DNA of 40,350 nucleotides from the IMG/VR virus record IMGVR_UViG_3300030107_007143, positions 1 to 40,350 of that record, one strand, 5' to 3'. Shown piece by piece: positions 1 to 6,772 of this stretch. Source of the DNA: a virus. The notes below the pieces were generated by a model. That model made no database searches, had not been told where the DNA came from, and saw only the letters and a list, made by a program, of their open reading frames with translations. A program made the position numbers and the translations under genes. The stretch's first letter is position 1, and each line of letters opens with the position of its first letter.

Positions 1-1
1 T

Positions 2-3000
2 ACCTCTGACAGCGCCGTTATCAGTTTTGGCGCAGATGGCGATACTACGCTTACGCACACAGACGGCTCTGGCTTAACGCTGAACTCTACAAACAAAATT
101 ATGTTTAACGACGCGAGCCAGTTCATTCAAGGCTCAAGTGCCACGGTTCTGTCGCTCGGCGCAACGGATGAGATTGATCTCACGGCGACTGCGCTCGACT
201 TCAACGGCACTGTTGCTATTTCTGGTGATACGACAATAGAGGATGGTGCGGATCTTATCACCGCATCCGCTGGAACATCCAACGTCCGTGTAGGTGTCAA
301 CGCAGGTAACAGCATTACTTCTGGCGGCAACTACAACGTGGTTGTGGGCGACGAAGCGGGCACGGCTTTGACTACGGGGGATAACAACGTAGCCATTGGG
401 TTTGAAGCGTTAAGCACTGAAGATGCTGATGGGAACAATGTAGCTGTTGGCTACAGGGCGCTAAAAACTCTTAACGCTGGTGGTGATGGGAACAATGTCG
501 CTGTGGGTTACACCACAGGGCAGTCGGTAACTACAGGTCATAGCAATACGCTCCTTGGCGCACTAGCAGCAGATGCCTTAACAGAGGGCGATGAAAATGT
601 TGCAATCGGTAAACATGCCTTGGGTGGAGATACACTAGGCAATTATTCCGTAGCAATCGGTTCAGCAGCCCTAAAAGCACAAAACTTTACAACATCTACC
701 AGTGTTTACAATAATGCTATAGGTAGAGGTGCGGGTGAAGCAGTTACCACGGGGACAAACAACAATATTCATGGCGGCTTAGCTGGTGATGCCCTAACAA
801 CAGGTAGTTTTAATGTAGCAATTGGAACTAGCGCATTAAGTGCTGATACCACTGGTCAGTCTTCAATCGCAATAGGCCATCAAGCCTTACAAAGTCAAAA
901 TAATACGACTTCAGGTTTTGTGCATAACGTAGCTGTTGGACACAAAGCAGGTAATTCAATCACTTCGGGAGATCTAAACACGCTTATAGGCGGTCTCGCT
1001 GGTGATGCGCTTACATCAGGGAATAGTAATACGGCGATGGGGTATGTCGCTCTGAGCACAGATACCCTAGGGGATAGGGCGGTAGCTATCGGATACGGTG
1101 CCCTTCAAAACCAAAACTTTACAACGACCACAGACAATTACAACGTAGCCGTGGGCTACAACGCTGGTAACGACATCACCGTTGGAATACGCAACACCTT
1201 GATTGGAGGTCTTGCAGGTGATGCTTTGACCGACGCAGATAAAAATGTGGCGATAGGTTATTTAGCTTTATCGGCAGATACGTTAGGCAATACTTCTGTC
1301 GCTGTCGGCATGGGAACTCTGGAAACCCAAAACTTCACTACTGACACAAACAGTTTTAATACTGCGGTTGGGCATGAAGCGGGTAACGACATCACCACGG
1401 GAGTTCAGAATGTCCTCGTGGGCGGTTTGGCTGGTGACGCTCTGACTGATGCTGATTTTAACGTAGCTGTGGGGGTACAAGCCTTAGGTTCTGATACGCA
1501 AGGTAGTCGAAGCACTGCTCTTGGTTACTACGCTTTATTAAATCAGAACTTCACGACTGCTACGAACGCTCACAACACCGCAGTTGGGTACTTTGCAGGA
1601 GCGGCGGTCACCACGGGAGTCAACAATACACTTTTGGGCGGTCTTGCAGGTGATGCGATAACTAGCTCTTCTAATAATGTGGCAGTCGGCACAGAAGCCC
1701 TGACTTCAAACACGCTCGGTAATAGGAATGTAGCGGTCGGTAGGCAAGCATTGAACTCTATGAATGTTACGAGTCCTACAGATACGTTTAATGTGGCAGT
1801 TGGAGATAAAGCAGGCTTGTCAGTCACCACGGGCAAGGAGCACACACTCATTGGGGGTCTCGCGGGAGACGCTTTAACATCTGGTGATCGTAATGTCGCA
1901 ATTGGAACCAACGCTCTTTCTGCTGACACACAAGGCAGTAGAAATGTCGCTGTTGGCTATGATTCGTTAAAAACACAAAACTTTACGACAGGTACTAACG
2001 CCTACAATGTCGGCGTGGGCTACAACACAGGTGCGGCAATCACCACCGGAATCCAAAATTCTATTTTAGGTGCAGAATCAGGTAGCTCACTGACTACCGG
2101 TGACAGCAATGTTGCATTCGGTTATCAGTCGCTCAGAGATGACACGCTTGGATCTCATTCTGTTGCTTTAGGCGATAGAGCACTTAAATTCCAAAACTTT
2201 ACTACAGCTACCGACACTTACAATACCGCCGTTGGTTCTAGTGCAGGTCTAAACATCACCACGGGAACAGCGAATACAGCGATTGGCGGACTTGCTCTGA
2301 ACAAAGAAACCGTAGGCGCTAGTAATGTTGCAGTTGGATATGCAGCTTTATTCGATCAAGTTTCGAGTAGTGGCACGGGCACTTACAACACAGCAGTAGG
2401 GCATCTTGCAGGGGAAAATATCACTTCCGGAATACAGAACACTATCATCGGTGGTCTGGCGGGTGACTCTTTGACAGATGCAGATATGAACACTGCTGTA
2501 GGTGTCGCTGCTTTAGGCGGTGACACGTTAGGTAGCCGATCAGTAGCTATCGGTAGATCAGCACTTACTGTACAAAATTTTACTACGGCTACGGAAGTCT
2601 ACAACGTAGCCGTTGGCTATAATGCTGGAGTCTCAGTCACTTCCGGAATACAGAACACTATCATCGGTGGTCAGGCAGGTGATCAAATCACTGACGGAAA
2701 TTCTAACTGTTTCTTTGGCAAGGACGCTGGCGACACCACTACAAGCGGCAGTAAAAACATTTGCATTGGGCAGAATGCTAATAACGCATCTGGTACTGGT
2801 GATCATGCGATTGTAATTGGTCACGACATAAATGGTGATGGGAACGACTTTAGTTTCGGTAAATCATCGAACATCGTAAAGAACGATTTTGACACTGACG
2901 CTAACTGGTCGAGATCCTCTGACCAAAGACTGAAAAAGAACATAGCTGATTCAACGCTAGGGTTGTCGTTTATCAACGCTTTGCGCCCCGTGAAATACAA

Positions 3001-3277
3001 TTGGAAGCCCAGTAACGAACTTGATTCTTCAGATTCCCAGTTAGCGCACCTCTACAAAGAAAACGCTGAAGACAATGAAATGAACACAGAAGCGACGATG
3101 TATAATTTCATCGCTCAAGAAGTGAAAGCTGCGTTAGATGCAGCAGGCGTTTCGGATTTTAGCGGCTGGAGTGAGGATCAGTGGGGAGTGCAACAAGTAT
3201 CTCGCGAAATGTTCATCATGCCGTTAGTCAAAGCAGTTCAAGAATTAACGGCTCGTATTGAGGCCCTAGAATCATAG
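2..3277 (+). CDS. Tail fibre/spike with 72-aa repeats and S74 chaperone domain (5' partial)
   Basis: The frame is open to the left window edge, so the N-terminus is missing; an internal ATG at 101 is probably not the true start. Most of the protein is a repeated YadA-head-like sequence (N-x-A-x-G-Y/H...ITTG...NT-IGGLAGDALT...NVAIG...ALS-DT-G...QNFTT), suggesting a trimeric beta-rich shaft. From about residue 939 (counting the ATG at 101 as 1) the motif SSDQRLKKNI and a following helical region ending in LVKAVQELTARIEALES match the Peptidase_S74 intramolecular chaperone/auto-cleavage domain of phage fibres. In that family a Ser just before the D-x-R-x-K segment is the cleavage nucleophile. The likely role is host-receptor binding. 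The stop is followed by an excellent Shine-Dalgarno (SD) for the next gene. Confidence 0.9.
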   Translation, partial: TSDSAVISFGADGDTTLTHTDGSGLTLNSTNKIMFNDASQFIQGSSATVLSLGATDEIDLTATALDFNGTVAISGDTTIEDGADLITASAGTSNVRVGVNAGNSITSGGNYNVVVGDEAGTALTTGDNNVAIGFEALSTEDADGNNVAVGYRALKTLNAGGDGNNVAVGYTTGQSVTTGHSNTLLGALAADALTEGDENVAIGKHALGGDTLGNYSVAIGSAALKAQNFTTSTSVYNNAIGRGAGEAVTTGTNNNIHGGLAGDALTTGSFNVAIGTSALSADTTGQSSIAIGHQALQSQNNTTSGFVHNVAVGHKAGNSITSGDLNTLIGGLAGDALTSGNSNTAMGYVALSTDTLGDRAVAIGYGALQNQNFTTTTDNYNVAVGYNAGNDITVGIRNTLIGGLAGDALTDADKNVAIGYLALSADTLGNTSVAVGMGTLETQNFTTDTNSFNTAVGHEAGNDITTGVQNVLVGGLAGDALTDADFNVAVGVQALGSDTQGSRSTALGYYALLNQNFTTATNAHNTAVGYFAGAAVTTGVNNTLLGGLAGDAITSSSNNVAVGTEALTSNTLGNRNVAVGRQALNSMNVTSPTDTFNVAVGDKAGLSVTTGKEHTLIGGLAGDALTSGDRNVAIGTNALSADTQGSRNVAVGYDSLKTQNFTTGTNAYNVGVGYNTGAAITTGIQNSILGAESGSSLTTGDSNVAFGYQSLRDDTLGSHSVALGDRALKFQNFTTATDTYNTAVGSSAGLNITTGTANTAIGGLALNKETVGASNVAVGYAALFDQVSSSGTGTYNTAVGHLAGENITSGIQNTIIGGLAGDSLTDADMNTAVGVAALGGDTLGSRSVAIGRSALTVQNFTTATEVYNVAVGYNAGVSVTSGIQNTIIGGQAGDQITDGNSNCFFGKDAGDTTTSGSKNICIGQNANNASGTGDHAIVIGHDINGDGNDFSFGKSSNIVKNDFDTDANWSRSSDQRLKKNIADSTLGLSFINALRPVKYNWKPSNELDSSDSQLAHLYKENAEDNEMNTEATMYNFIAQEVKAALDAAGVSDFSGWSEDQWGVQQVSREMFIMPLVKAVQELTARIEALES
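280..2790 (+). repeat. About eleven 216-bp (72-aa) tandem coding repeats in the tail fibre
   Basis: Successive units start at N-x-A-V-G followed by variants of GYNAGNDITTG, then GGLAGDALT, then NVAIG, then QNFTT. Two central units can be aligned residue for residue at exactly 72 aa. Eleven GxxAGxxITTG-type starts are countable between about 490 and 2610, with degenerate units at both ends. The nucleotide sequence differs at many synonymous sites, so the copies are old and held together by protein-level selection. Confidence 0.85.
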
Positions 3278-3286
3278 GAGGACGAA

Positions 3287-3541
3287 ATGTCTGAAGAGGC
3301 AAGAACTGACGAAGAAAAAGCACAGATGTATCAAGCCATGTTAGATGGCGCGAATGTCATCACTAGTGTGCTGGATGCAAACAACGAATATGGCAATGAC
3401 TTGACCAATGCTGAGAAGCAGGAGCGTGTACTGCGTAGTGCTGGTTATTTAGAATACGGCAAGGCACTAGGCGATTGGGGATCAGAAGACTTCAGCGCCA
3501 TAGATTCTGCTGTAGCAGCCGCAAAAGCATATACACCATAA
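3287..3541 (+). CDS. Hypothetical protein, 84 aa
   Basis: It starts at ATG behind a strong AGGAGG SD directly after the fibre stop. The product is a small acidic, probably helical protein with no membrane segment or Cys. The sequence DAMLDGANVI-like N-terminal half and the C-terminal AIDSAVAAAKAYTP do not match a family I can name. Its place just after the fibre gene suggests a late-expressed fibre accessory or chaperone, but that is position-based inference only. Confidence 0.75.
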   Translation: MSEEARTDEEKAQMYQAMLDGANVITSVLDANNEYGNDLTNAEKQERVLRSAGYLEYGKALGDWGSEDFSAIDSAVAAAKAYTP

Positions 3542-3554
3542 GGAAAAACAAAAC

Positions 3555-3743
3555 GTGCAAATCAACCTAGAAGAAAACGAGATTAACGCAATCCTAGCAA
3601 TTCTTGGCGACATGCCTAGCAAAAGCGGGACTTGGCCTTTGATGATGAAAATTAAAGTGCAAGCTGATGCTCAGTTGGTTGAACCTGAAGAAGAGCCAGA
3701 AGAAGGCGAGGAAGAGGCTGCTGTTGAAGCTATAAATGGCTGA
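3555..3743 (+). CDS. Small acidic hypothetical protein, 62 aa (GTG start)
   Basis: The best start is GTG, preceded by AAGGAAAA. The N-terminal 35 residues (INLEENEINAILAILGDMPS) look like a short amphipathic helix. The C-terminal third is almost pure Glu/Pro/Ala (EEEPEEGEEEAAVE), giving a very low pI. The gene overlaps the start of the oxygenase gene by 8 bp, implying translational coupling. Function is unknown. Confidence 0.7.
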   Translation: MQINLEENEINAILAILGDMPSKSGTWPLMMKIKVQADAQLVEPEEEPEEGEEEAAVEAING

Positions 3744-4446
3744 GATTCAGTTTCAGATGCATCCGCTGCCGTCAGTATTTCTGATGGAGTTGGACATTCC
3801 GACAGAGTTTGTTGAATCGTGTAATGACTACCTTGATGAGCTAGTTACGCAAGACGATAAGGTTAGCGCAGCGCATACGCTGGTAGGTCAGATTAAGACA
3901 GGCGAGCAGCTTGTTATGGATCACGAAGATCCAAGGCTGCAACCGTTTTCTAGGTTCTTGTGCGAGATGGGCGTCACATACATCAACCAGTTCATGGCCC
4001 AGTCTGGTCAGTTGCTGGACGGCAACAGAAACGTCGAGATGGATGAGCTTTGGTCTGTGCATAGTTACGAGGGTGATTACAATCCGATCCATGATCACGG
4101 CACAAAGACGATCATGGGAATTAGCTGTACGACATGGACTAAGGTGCCACCGCAGATCGTTCAGGGGCCAAGGCCGGGATCGCAAGAGTACGGGCTGTAT
4201 AACGCCTCTGGTGAGTCAGATGGTTGTCTCTGCTTCAACTACGGGCAAAGCAGCACATGGGATAGAGAGCGGCTCAAGCCTACGCAGAATGTTGTAGTCA
4301 GGCCGCAGGTGGGACGGTTATATATGTTTCCGAGTTGGATGCAGCATATGGTGTATCCGTTTCAGGGGGAAGGCGAGCGAAGGACGGTAGCCGCCAACAT
4401 CAACTGTTTTCCTGTAGAGGGTGAGCAAGATGGACATAAACATTAA
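3736..4446 (+). CDS. 2OG-Fe(II) oxygenase superfamily protein
   Basis: This is a 236-aa protein with the double-stranded beta-helix signature of 2-oxoglutarate/Fe(II) oxygenases. Residues 117-127 (NPIHDHGTKTIMG region) carry the N-terminal His cluster. FPSWMQH (199-204) supplies the distal His. The Arg pair at 215-216 in ERRTVAANIN would bind the 2OG carboxylate. The FPSW-x-H...RR-x-x-x-x-N arrangement is typical of the putative phage 2OG oxygenase family (PF13759-like, from memory). Substrate is unknown; virion protein or nucleic-acid hydroxylation are possibilities. It lies between fibre-related genes and the lysis cassette, overlapping both neighbours, so it is probably expressed late. Confidence 0.85.
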   Translation: MAEIQFQMHPLPSVFLMELDIPTEFVESCNDYLDELVTQDDKVSAAHTLVGQIKTGEQLVMDHEDPRLQPFSRFLCEMGVTYINQFMAQSGQLLDGNRNVEMDELWSVHSYEGDYNPIHDHGTKTIMGISCTTWTKVPPQIVQGPRPGSQEYGLYNASGESDGCLCFNYGQSSTWDRERLKPTQNVVVRPQVGRLYMFPSWMQHMVYPFQGEGERRTVAANINCFPVEGEQDGHKH

Positions 4447-4633
4447 TGAAACAGCGCAGATCAGTTGGAAACAAGTTGCTGTACAAAAGCAGGAGCGTTT
4501 GAGAACAGGCGCTGAAGGCGAAACTGTGCGCGAGGCGGTAGAAACAATCATACCGACGATCTATACCAAAGAAGGCAACAAGATAGAGGCGCAACCATTA
4601 GCGCCTACTCAACGAGTGAATGTATCGGTATGA
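4430..4633 (+). CDS. Hypothetical protein, 67 aa
   Basis: The ATG at 4430 is preferred over the upstream GTG at 4421, because AGAGGGTGAG sits at SD distance from the ATG but abuts the GTG. It overlaps the oxygenase gene by 17 bp and the next gene by 4 bp (ATGA). The soluble product has WKQVAVQKQERLRTG followed by a run ending in PLAPTQRVNVSV. No family recognised. Confidence 0.65.
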   Translation: MDININETAQISWKQVAVQKQERLRTGAEGETVREAVETIIPTIYTKEGNKIEAQPLAPTQRVNVSV

Positions 4634-4818
4634 GTGACGCAGGTGAAAAAGCATTGAACGAAGTCCACGCCCATGAGCGAGAGTGTGCCTTGCGTTACCA
4701 GCGTATCGAAGAGCGCCTTGCAGAGGGTTCTGCAAAATTTAAACATCTAGAGCATTTAATTTACGGACTGTACGCATTGATTGCAGCGGCTGCGTTGCCT
4801 CAGTTTTTCATGGGGTAA
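4630..4818 (+). CDS. XhlA-like small membrane protein of the lysis cassette
   Basis: This 62-aa protein has an N-terminal amphipathic/coiled-coil part (ERECALRYQRIEERLAEGSA) and one C-terminal membrane segment (about residues 44-61, IYGLYALIAAAALPQFFM). That layout is characteristic of haemolysin XhlA-type proteins, which assist phage holins. It starts by an ATGA overlap and leads a run of small membrane-protein genes ending in the endolysin. A role in lysis is inferred from architecture and context. Confidence 0.7.
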   Translation: MSDAGEKALNEVHAHERECALRYQRIEERLAEGSAKFKHLEHLIYGLYALIAAAALPQFFMG

Positions 4819-4881
4819 GCTGTCATCCTGATAGAATCCGTCGCAGCAGCCGGCCTCATTCTGAAACAAATATCAGAGACG

Positions 4882-5286
4882 GTGGCCGCAGTGAACGAGG
4901 GCCGAGCCTCCTTGGAAACGGCCATGGGTCTCATCGCAGATTTCGGATCTGGGCTTAACGAATTTCAAGCCTCTCGATCAAGTGGCTTCAGACCCCTGTC
5001 AAATGGCGATATCCTCAAGCTCTCTATGCTGCGTAGGTCGCAGGAGCGATACGAGACCGATTTACGAAATTTAATGCTAGTCATGGATTCTCGCTTGCTC
5101 GAGCAATATGACCAGATGGTCGCCGAAAATAGGCGAAAGCATAGGGAGCACCAAGCACTCATGGCGAAAAAAAAGAGGCAAAGAGAGAAACTGCAGCAGC
5201 AGATCGCTGTCGGCCTGCTCACTCTGATTATCGGCGGGGCCATTTGTATAGGCTTGTTCGCCTTAGTGATCAAGGCTTTTGGGTGA
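4882..5286 (+). CDS. Putative holin-like/lysis membrane protein; true start uncertain
   Basis: A 134-aa product is read from GTG 4882. The central region is helical and charged (RRSQERYETDLRNL, NRRKHREHQALMAKKKRQRE). It ends in one clear membrane segment (about 109-131, QIAVGLLTLIIGGAICIGLF). No good SD precedes the GTG. The frame stays open back to the previous stop at 4818 and the upstream codons read as sensible protein (LIESVAAAGLILKQISET). A non-standard start such as ATC, CTG or ATA near 4825-4833 is therefore possible. The stop codon overlaps the GTG of the next tiny gene. Confidence 0.65.
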   Translation: MAAVNEGRASLETAMGLIADFGSGLNEFQASRSSGFRPLSNGDILKLSMLRRSQERYETDLRNLMLVMDSRLLEQYDQMVAENRRKHREHQALMAKKKRQREKLQQQIAVGLLTLIIGGAICIGLFALVIKAFG

Positions 5287-5381
5287 GTCGGGTGGAAAAA
5301 ATTCTTTGGATACTCCTAATCAGCGGTATAGCAGGGCCGACGTTTTTGTTTGCCGCCAGTTACTGGCTGAACATGCCATGA
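5283..5381 (+). CDS. Tiny single-TM lysis-cassette peptide, 32 aa
   Basis: GTG 5283 overlaps the TGA of the preceding gene (GTGA), and the ORF ends in a TGA overlapping the next ATG (ATGA). The peptide has a charged N-terminus (SRVEK), then a hydrophobic stretch (ILWILLISGIAGPTFLFAA) and a short WLNMP tail, so it is a one-pass membrane peptide. The double stop-start overlap is the main evidence that it is real. Size and place suggest a holin modulator or spanin-like helper, but it lacks a lipobox. Confidence 0.6.
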   Translation: MSRVEKILWILLISGIAGPTFLFAASYWLNMP

Positions 5382-5593
5382 TCATGGCTTTCTTGCTTGT
5401 TGTCGTCGTAGACAACGCGCCCCTCGATGAACGATTTTTTTTCCGCATGGTCGATCGCTGCAATTTCTTTGCTCATATGATCGAATCGGGGCAGTATAAA
5501 ATGGTGCAAAACAATAGATTATCATCACAAGAAAACGTCACTGCGTACTGCATACCAAAATATGCGCCGCCTAACACGAGGTTTTGGGACTGA
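5378..5593 (+). CDS. Conserved small phage protein, 71 aa
   Basis: The frame is open further upstream from a TTG, but ATG 5378 (ATGA overlap with the preceding peptide) is the likely start. It has a hydrophobic N-terminus (MIMAFLLVVVVDNAP) that may be a buried strand or a weak signal. FRMVDRCNFFAHMI and a C-terminal VTAYCIPKYAPP follow. I recall similar small proteins (V-x-x-C-x-F-A and VTAYC-P motifs) in marine phages without known function. Two Cys could pair. Confidence 0.65.
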   Translation: MIMAFLLVVVVDNAPLDERFFFRMVDRCNFFAHMIESGQYKMVQNNRLSSQENVTAYCIPKYAPPNTRFWD

Positions 5594-5595
5594 AC

Positions 5596-5931
5596 ATGGC
5601 AGCGAAGAAGCTGGAGCCAAACTCTGAATTTGCGCAATACGATTCGAACAACGATGGAGTCGTAGACGATGACGAGTTGGAAACCAGTCAGCATTTGCAG
5701 GAACTGCGTTTGCAGCAGGATAAAGCAAATGCGCAAAGAGGAATGGCATGGTTTGCGCTGTGGGGCATGTTATTGTACCCGACATTGATCGTCATCTGCA
5801 CGTTTGTCGGCTTGGATCAAGCAGCAGCTATACTTGGAGATATTGCCAGCGTCTATTTTGTGGCGATCGCTGGTTTGGTGGCAGCGTTTTTTGGCGCGAG
5901 CGCATGGGTAACAAGAGGAAACGGTAAATGA
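5596..5931 (+). CDS. EF-hand membrane protein in lysis cassette
   Basis: The start is ATG 5596, just after the previous stop; an in-frame upstream TTG is unlikely. The 111-aa protein has a perfect 12-residue EF-hand loop at 16-27 (D-S-N-N-D-G-V-V-D-D-D-E). A charged helix (QELRLQQDKANAQR) and two membrane segments follow (about 50-72 and 84-104). The combination implies a Ca2+-binding cytoplasmic or periplasmic head on a two-TM membrane anchor. It overlaps the next holin gene by 4 bp, so a holin/antiholin role that senses calcium is plausible but inferred. Confidence 0.75.
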   Translation: MAAKKLEPNSEFAQYDSNNDGVVDDDELETSQHLQELRLQQDKANAQRGMAWFALWGMLLYPTLIVICTFVGLDQAAAILGDIASVYFVAIAGLVAAFFGASAWVTRGNGK

Positions 5932-6326
5932 GTTTAGTAGGACAACTAATCGGCCCAGTTACAGGGCTGCTAGATAAATTTATCGAAGACAAAGACCAGA
6001 AAAACCTCCTTGCTCATGAAATCTCTACGCTGGCTGACAAACAAGCCGCCGAAAATGCGCTTGCGCAAATCGAAGTGAACAAGATCGAAGCCAAAGGTAA
6101 TTGGTTCCAAAGCTCGTGGCGCCCGCTTGTAGGCTGGGTTTGTGCCATCGCTTTTGCATGGCATTTTGTCATACAAAGCCTATTGGTTTTCGCCTTTTCT
6201 TATGCTGGTGCAGAAGTTCCTGATTTACCGGAGTTCGATATGTCAGCCTTGCTGACTGTCCTCGGTGGTCTCTTAGGGCTTGGCTCGCTGCGCACGTTTG
6301 AGAAAACAAGAGGCATCAACAAGTGA
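5928..6326 (+). CDS. Holin, three-TM gene-transfer-release type
   Basis: The 132-aa protein has an N-terminal amphipathic part (IGPVTGLLDKFIEDKDQKNLL), then GNWFQSSWRPLVGW leading into hydrophobic segments at about 67-92 and 104-120, and a charged end (LRTFEKTRGINK). The W-x-S-S-W-R-P-x-x-G-W motif and order of segments match the 'holin of 3TMs, for gene-transfer release' family (PF11351, from memory). It would form the inner-membrane lesion that releases the endolysin encoded immediately downstream. Confidence 0.85.
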   Translation: MSLVGQLIGPVTGLLDKFIEDKDQKNLLAHEISTLADKQAAENALAQIEVNKIEAKGNWFQSSWRPLVGWVCAIAFAWHFVIQSLLVFAFSYAGAEVPDLPEFDMSALLTVLGGLLGLGSLRTFEKTRGINK

Positions 6327-6772
6327 TGAGAGTGACGAGCGGAGAGGGCATATCGCTCATCAAGAAGTTTGAAGGCTGCGAGCTGGAGGCGTATCAATGC
6401 TCTGCCGACGTATGGACAATCGGCTACGGCCACACATCTGGTGTCTCAGAAGGCGACACTTGCACCGCCGAAGAAGCTGAGTCGATGCTTGCCAAAGACC
6501 TGCAAGAATTCGAAGGGTATGTGAACGATCTCGTCAATGTGGATCTGACACAAAATCAGTTCGATGCTCTTGTGGCTTGGACATACAACCTGGGCCCCGG
6601 CGCACTCAAAGAATCTACCCTGCTTCGCAAGCTGAATGAAGGTGACTACAAAGACGCACCGTACCAAATTAAACGCTGGAATCGAGCAGGCGGTAAAGTC
6701 TTAGATGGACTAGTGCGTCGCCGAGAAGCGGAATCTTTATTATTTCAAGGTGCAGCCTGGGAACATGTCTGA
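6326..6772 (+). CDS. Endolysin, GH24 lysozyme (T4/P21 type)
   Basis: ATG 6326 overlaps the holin TGA; GTG 6323 is an alternative. The 148-aa product has the GH24 core: KKFEG with catalytic Glu16, AYQCSADVWTIGYGHT with Cys25 where T4 lysozyme has Asp20, and Thr31. Asp-to-Cys at this place is common in lambdoid R-type endolysins. QNQFDALVAWTYNLG and a C-terminal RW-x-x-AGGKVLDGLVRRRE-x-E motif complete the fold. There is no signal peptide or SAR helix, so export depends on the holins. It cleaves peptidoglycan glycan strands. Confidence 0.93.
   Translation: MRVTSGEGISLIKKFEGCELEAYQCSADVWTIGYGHTSGVSEGDTCTAEEAESMLAKDLQEFEGYVNDLVNVDLTQNQFDALVAWTYNLGPGALKESTLLRKLNEGDYKDAPYQIKRWNRAGGKVLDGLVRRREAESLLFQGAAWEHV

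Noticed and set aside
280-2790. CRISPR-like or noncoding tandem array
   Set aside because: The 216-bp period is in one long open frame with protein-level conservation and synonymous variation; it is a fibre repeat.
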